DNA of 20,000 nucleotides from Symbiodinium natans (Eukaryota; Sar; Dinophyceae; Suessiales; Symbiodiniaceae). This document shows, piece by piece, positions 16,472 through 20,000 of the stretch; the first letter of the stretch is position 1; each line of letters begins with the position of its first letter. The position numbers and the translations under genes are program-made. The notes beneath the pieces were generated by a model that made no database searches, had not been told where the DNA came from, and saw only the letters and a list, made by a program, of their open reading frames with translations. The stretch spans positions 55,001 to 75,000 of the forward strand of contig CAJNDS010000748.1 in NCBI GenBank assembly GCA_905221605.1. The letters run 5' to 3'.

Positions 16472-18799
16472 GCAAAGGGACCGAAAGAGTACCTTAACGG
16501 AAGAAGAAGCAGAGAGAAAGACAGAGAGAGAGAGCCCGGAGCACGTCCTTCGGGACGACCCCCTCGGGGGTTAAGTGCAATGGAAGGAAGGAAGGAAGGA
16601 AGGAAGGAAGAGAGCCCGGCGCGCGGGGGGGTGTCCGCTCCCCTCATGCCCCGTAGTAGAAGAAAATAACGGTTTTAGGGGTTAGCTAGGGTTTAGGGGT
16701 TCTGAGGGTTTAGGGTTCTCAGGGTTTAGGGGGCTCTTAGGGTTTAATCGCTCACGCTCGGACAAGCCAGGCGAGGCACACAGTGTCCCAGAATCCTGAC
16801 ACCGGCCCCCTCAGCTCATGTTTGGCTAAGATCGGCAAGGTGATACCAGCTCATGCAGCTAGCCAATTCAGTGACACGACTTGCATGGTGATACTACTCA
16901 TCCCAGAACACGCCCCCTCAGTACTTCTCCACAGTGCCAGCTTCAAGCTTCCGGAACCATTACGGGCAGGGGAGGAATGACGGTGCAACCTAGTAACCAG
17001 TCTGGTGCATTGGTTTAGGGCTTTTTTGGGTTTAGGGTTTAGGGCTTGAGGGTCTAGGGGTGTTTAGGGTTTAGGGCAGGGGTTTTCAGGGTTCAGGGTT
17101 TCGGGGTTTTAAGGGTTTAGGGGTCTGTAACAAATAGCAGGATTGGCAGCAAGCTGACTCCGAAAACAGAAGGCTGTGCATGCTGGAAAGATCCCAGGGG
17201 ACACTTCCAAGCAAGCAGGCAAGCACGAGAGAGCCCGCGATAGAGAGACAGCAAGAGGGAGCGAGACATGGAGCGAGACATGGAGCGAGACATGGAGCGA
17301 GAGAGCGTGTTGGGGTGAGGGGGGGGCAGCACAGTCCGTGCTGGACCTTGTTGCTCGGCAACCACCAGGCCTGGGACCTGCATGCGGCCAACAACTGGCG
17401 CGTGGGCCTCGACGAGAACCCAGGCAAAACCTATTGAACGCCAGTCAAAGCATCGCGTCTGGACTTCTTGTCGGCGCTTAAATATGCTGGCAATTGAACA
17501 CATGCCGTGGGTTGGTGGAGGTGCCTTGCTCATCAACGTGAAGTCCTACTTCCATGCGACCTGGTTCTTCTTGCTGGCGGTGTTGTGCGTGCCACAGCTG
17601 TGATGGCATGAACAATCCTGTCCGACCCCCATGCCCTCACCCCATGCTAGCAAAGGGATTGTGTGCCGAACTGAGGAAGTGTGCGCGACCATCTTCTCTG
17701 TGAAGAGCTTCAAGATCTCCAACGACCACTTGGGTCTGACGCGCTGTGCCAAAATCGTGGAGGAGTACATCCTCCTGTCTGTGCTGCTCCATGTCTTCGT
17801 GGGCCTGAAGCGAACCTGGGGCAGGAAGCAGGCTCTGGTGCAGACTCAGGGCATCAACGTCCTGAGCCTGGCCATCTCCGGCTTGATGCTCTTGACCTTC
17901 ATGACCATTCAGCTCTTCCAGTTCCGCTTCGGCAGCACCCACCAGTTCGGCCCCGACTACGTCTGGCCGCATCCTTACCGTCCTTACCTGACCAACTTCT
18001 GGGGCATCTCCTCCCTTTTCTGGACGAGCGAAGACAGCATCGAGCCAGTCGGCGTGAGCGACGTCTACGTGCCGTCCTCAGCGTTCTCTGAGCAACACGC
18101 CCTCAAGCACTGTAGCTACTAAGCCCGCCCAGTGCCCTGCACACATCAAGCCCCTAACGATAACCCTCAGCCTCCAGAGACGAGAGAGGAAATCGCCGAC
18201 GCCGTGAAAGACGAAGTACATGACAGAGAGTGCTTTGACGTTTCCCTTCAAAGCGGTTTTGGCCTTCGGGCTTATGTGTGTGTGTGTGTGTGTGTGCGCC
18301 CTTGCGCCACATGAAAACTTGAGGCAGAAACTCCCTCGTTTTGCAAAGTACCTTGCCTGAAAATGACGGTTTGGTGCATGTCAGTTTGAGATTTGGTTTC
18401 AGACAATGGTTGCAACAAGAAGGTCAACAAACCCTGCATGAGCTTGGTTAGTTGCAAGATTGTTCTCTGACACTTTTCCTCTTGGTAGGAGATGGCTCAC
18501 AAAGACATGGCGACATTGCTTGTCATGACTATGGTGGAGAGCAGGGGATCCAAACCTGACCTGTCCAAAGCCCCTCCCCGCTACAAGCAGCCCAGACAGC
18601 CGTGTGAACAAAAAAAGATGCCTGAACCCTGAATCCTGAACCCCTCAACATGAGGTCCAAAGCCCGTCGTCCGCAGAACTTCTAGGACGACTCGCCGGGA
18701 TTCAAGGCCCAGCTAGGTAACAGTGGGAGTCAGGTGGTCCTTATGTTCATTTTCTCCGTGTGCATCTTCATGTACCACGCTTGCATCGGTTGGAAGAAG
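16136..18799 (+). CDS. Cytochrome b5 / SdhC-like membrane-anchor fusion, multi-exon, possibly decayed
   Basis: Proposed exons: 16136-16291, 16358-16471, 17335-17423, 17521-17586, 17680-18068 and 18734-18799, with the next donor at 18800. All junction phases match, apart from a one-base frameshift inside exon 1. The order is a b5 heme domain, a short polar linker, then hydrophobic segments resembling the B-type succinate dehydrogenase/fumarate reductase cytochrome b subunit. Known for the families: b5 carries one bis-His heme; SdhC-type subunits anchor complex II in the inner mitochondrial membrane and pass electrons to quinone. Inferred: a mitochondrial electron-transfer protein. The true 5' end and the last exon(s) were not found. 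Oddities: extra G at 16259-16264, Gln for His in the FMTIQLFQFRFG helix, and apparent lack of one helix. It could be two neighbouring genes; the shared strand, order and phase argue for one. Confidence 0.55.
16292..16357 (+). other. Intron in the b5 domain (GC-AG, 66 nt)
   Basis: The intron starts GCCCCTCGG and ends CTCAAAG. Removal joins CT to GATCCACC, giving EHFN-L-IHPPGV. Left unspliced it would insert 22 residues inside the conserved core without a stop, because its length is a multiple of three. Its size and donor resemble intron 1 of the CCCH gene. Confidence 0.7.
16582..16610. repeat. GGAA tetranucleotide array
   Basis: Seven units of GGAA from 16582, inside the proposed large intron. 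Confidence 0.9.
16672..16746 (+). repeat. Degenerate interstitial telomere repeat block 1
   Basis: Repeated GGGTTTAGGG-like units (for example AGGGTTTAGGGGTTCTGAGG and AGGGTTTAGGGTTCTCAGGG). All are in the TTTAGGG orientation on the plus strand. Confidence 0.8.
17012..17125 (+). repeat. Degenerate interstitial telomere repeat block 2
   Basis: About 110 bases of GGTTTAGGG units with variants (GGGTTCAGGG, GGGTCTAGGG, GGGTTTCGGGG). Same orientation as block 1, separated from it by about 265 bases of non-repetitive sequence. Confidence 0.85.
17259..17301 (+). repeat. 12-bp minisatellite GAGCGAGACATG, 3.6 copies
   Basis: Three perfect copies (17259-17294) and a partial fourth, just upstream of the acceptor at 17334 in the fusion gene. 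Confidence 0.9.
17335..18068 (+). CDS. SdhC/FrdC-like cytochrome b membrane anchor, central exons
   Basis: Exon 17335-17423 encodes the soluble LLLGNHQAWDLHAANNW and LDENPG part. A GC-AG intron (17424-17520) joins it in phase to ALLINVKSYFHATWFFLLAV (17521-17586), a first hydrophobic segment. A GC-AG intron (17587-17679) then leads to exon 17680-18068, with CATIFSVKSFKISNDHLG, LLSVLLHVFVGLKRTW and LSLAISGLMLLTFMTIQLFQ, ending in SIEPVGVSDVY before a GT donor. The HVxxGLKxTW and GxxLLTFxxIxLFQF patterns match helices of B-type succinate dehydrogenase cytochrome b, which uses conserved His residues for two hemes. Here one His is kept (HVFVG) and one expected position is Gln (CAG). Identification rests on remembered family patterns, not an alignment. 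A generic polytopic membrane protein is the alternative. Confidence 0.55.
17424..17520 (+). other. Intron (GC-AG, 97 nt) in the membrane-anchor part
   Basis: Donor CCAG|GCAAAACC, acceptor GGTGGAG|GTGCC. Phase 1 on both sides gives ENP-G-ALLINVK. Unspliced, the upstream frame stops at TGA shortly after the donor. Confidence 0.65.
17587..17679 (+). other. Intron (GC-AG, 93 nt) bounded by a TGTGCG direct repeat
   Basis: TGTGCG occurs at 17584-17589 and again at 17680-17685. A GC-AG placement (17587-17679) reads LAVLLCATIFSV. Collapsing the repeat to one copy, a 96-nt intron, reads LAVLCATIFSV. Both keep frame and hydrophobicity, so the exact splice point is undetermined. Confidence 0.6.
18275..18296. 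repeat. TG dinucleotide array
   Basis: Eleven TG units inside the proposed 665-nt intron (18069-18733). Confidence 0.9.
18734..18799 (+). CDS. SdhC-like exon with HxxxGW helix
   Basis: After the acceptor GAGTCAG the frame reads VVLMFIFSVCIFMYHACIGW then KK before a GC donor (AAGAAG|GCGGG). A hydrophobic helix containing His followed four residues later by Gly-Trp-Lys is the pattern of the last heme-ligand helix of B-type SdhC. Phase 0 matches the end of the exon at 18068. About a dozen residues normally found between the two blocks are missing, so a microexon in 18069-18733 may have been overlooked. The expected final helix downstream was not found. Confidence 0.5.
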
Positions 18800-20000
18800 G
18801 CGGGATCCTTCCTTTTGCAGTTGGACTTTGAGGGCTTGCTGCGGCTGACAGATTCGTGTCATGATCGCTGTGCTGTGGAGGCCATTTCCGGAAACGGCAA
18901 TCAATCTTTGCGGCTGCCTTGGAGATAGCTGGGGGCGACAGCGAGACGGCGAGACCTACAACTCCATGAGCAACGGTGCCCTGCAAGCCTTCTGAACAAC
19001 AGCTTCGAGTTCCTAACCTGCATCCCATCCGCCACGGCCGCCACGGTTCAAGCAAGAACCTGGTTACGGGGGCGCTTGAAGGAGACAGTGCCCACCCTGT
19101 CAACCACCTGTGCGAGACAGCCTCTCTCGTGGACACAAAGTGATCTGCTCCACGGACAAAAGAGGACCTTTCGATCTGACATGCAGTCCCTTCAGTGCGT
19201 ACTCTTGCTGAGTGTCTTGATAAGCGTAGTGCAGTCCACTTCGCTGCGCCCTAACACGGCTCCAAGCCCCAGTATCGCCGGTCCTGCCAACGCCTGCCTT
19301 AAGCCCCGGCCGCATGCCTTCCAGGGTTCCCCCACTCTTTGACAAGAGCACTGAGCATGCAGTATCTTCGTTTCTGCTAGTCACTGCTAGTCCTTGGCCA
19401 CCGCACCCCCAGGTTACGTCCGCATTGTGTTCGAACAGAACCATTTCTGGGTATTGGTCAAGTCACGTCTTTGCTCTCCACCTCATGTGTGTGAGAGAGA
19501 GAGAGACTGGCCAACCGCTGAAGTCGATCAAGAAGTCTCCTGTCAGAAGTTCCGAGCTTCTTGTGATGCGTTGATGGATCGCGGTGTCGGCAGCATCTTC
19601 CAAGCTATTGTCGTGAAGTGTCGCGCGCTAAAGTACAAAATCGCACAAGTTTTGAGTCGTCTGCCTTTTTCAGAATCTCATGCATTCCTCCACTTACTCT
19701 GCTTGTGGACTGAAAGAAGACGTGCTCCCTGCCGGCTCAGAAGAATCAGAATGAAGAATTCGTAGACTTTCGATTGCTGACGGAACAGGTGTAGCGAGCT
19801 CAGGCTGAAAGTGTCAGTGTAGCAGATGGGGCAAAAGCAACTTACGCAGTTACAAAAGTCATCTTTCCCAGGTCGTACTTTGCCTCCTCTCCTCCCCTTC
19901 GGGGGGGAGTGAAGCCGTTCGATGAGCCAGGCCCCAGACGGAAGCCTTCAGTGGTTCATTGCTTCACAAGTTTCGTGGATCTTGATGCGGACCCCTTTAG
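18800..20000. other. No recognisable gene after the last SdhC-like exon
   Basis: The final helix expected for the SdhC family was not found. A frame at 19394-19765 reads PPGYVRIVFEQNHFWVLVKS after a good acceptor (CCCCCAG) and could be an exon of another or the same gene, but matches nothing I recognise. CTGCTAGTCACTGCTAGTC at 19375-19393 is a short direct repeat. An AG array lies at 19494-19505. Confidence 0.4.

Larger units (their letters stand above)
16472..17334 (+). other. Large repeat-filled intron between the b5 and membrane parts (863 nt)
   Basis: The proposed donor is GCAAAGG at 16472 and the acceptor CACAG ends at 17334; phase 2 on one side matches one base on the other. Contents in order: an AGAGA-rich tract (16500-16535), a GGAA tetranucleotide array (16582-16610), telomere-like repeats (16672-16746 and 17012-17125), and a 12-bp minisatellite (17259-17301). 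The junction is inferred from phase only, since the linker has no conserved motif to check against. Confidence 0.45.

Noticed and set aside
17637-17972. Minus-strand frame rich in Glu, Gln and His
   Set aside because: It is the antisense shadow of the SdhC-like exon; the plus strand has the conserved helices.

Overview
The window looks like nuclear DNA of a dinoflagellate, most likely a Suessiales/Symbiodiniaceae-type species. The evidence is: (i) two split genes whose frames and conserved motifs are restored only by introns using the relaxed donors GC, GA and GT with AG acceptors followed mostly by G, a dinoflagellate habit; (ii) interstitial arrays of degenerate TTTAGGG, the telomere repeat type of dinoflagellates and plants; (iii) very low gene density with abundant CT, GAA, GGAA, CA/TG and homopolymer-G microsatellites. 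No bacterial operon, tRNA, rRNA, CRISPR array or intact transposase was recognised. The species assignment is inference.

Layout. 1-4.15 kb: no recognisable gene; a CCCCGAAACATA-type minisatellite (1867-2024), two GAA triplet arrays and a 31-base G run. 4156-5139 (+): the best gene, a complete four-exon tandem CCCH zinc-finger protein of 232 residues. 5.14-11.56 kb: no recognisable gene; a lower-GC stretch near 6.5-7.3 kb, a hairpin at 6425-6453, and a 23-base G run framed by an inverted repeat at 7814-7875. 11.56-12.0 kb: a long CT-rich array followed by one exon-like fragment of a papain-family (C1A) cysteine protease. 12.0-15.8 kb: no recognisable gene; an AT-rich island (14693-14870) directly followed by a GGGGT-rich tract.

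16136-18799 (+): at least six exon-like blocks that join in phase and appear to encode a cytochrome b5 heme domain followed by a B-type succinate dehydrogenase/fumarate reductase cytochrome b (SdhC-like) membrane anchor. The copy carries a one-base frameshift in a G run, a Gln where a heme-ligand His is expected, and apparently lacks one membrane helix, so it may be a decaying paralog or may contain sequence errors. Its largest intron (16472-17334) is filled with microsatellite, 12-bp minisatellite and telomere-like repeats. The last 1.2 kb holds nothing recognisable.

The two genes do not look functionally linked: one is a candidate mRNA-binding regulator, the other a mitochondrial electron-transfer membrane subunit. 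The most interesting signals are the non-canonical introns, several of which are bounded by short direct repeats (GAGGAC, GTGC, TGTGCG), as expected for introns inserted as introner-like elements, and the b5-SdhC fusion.
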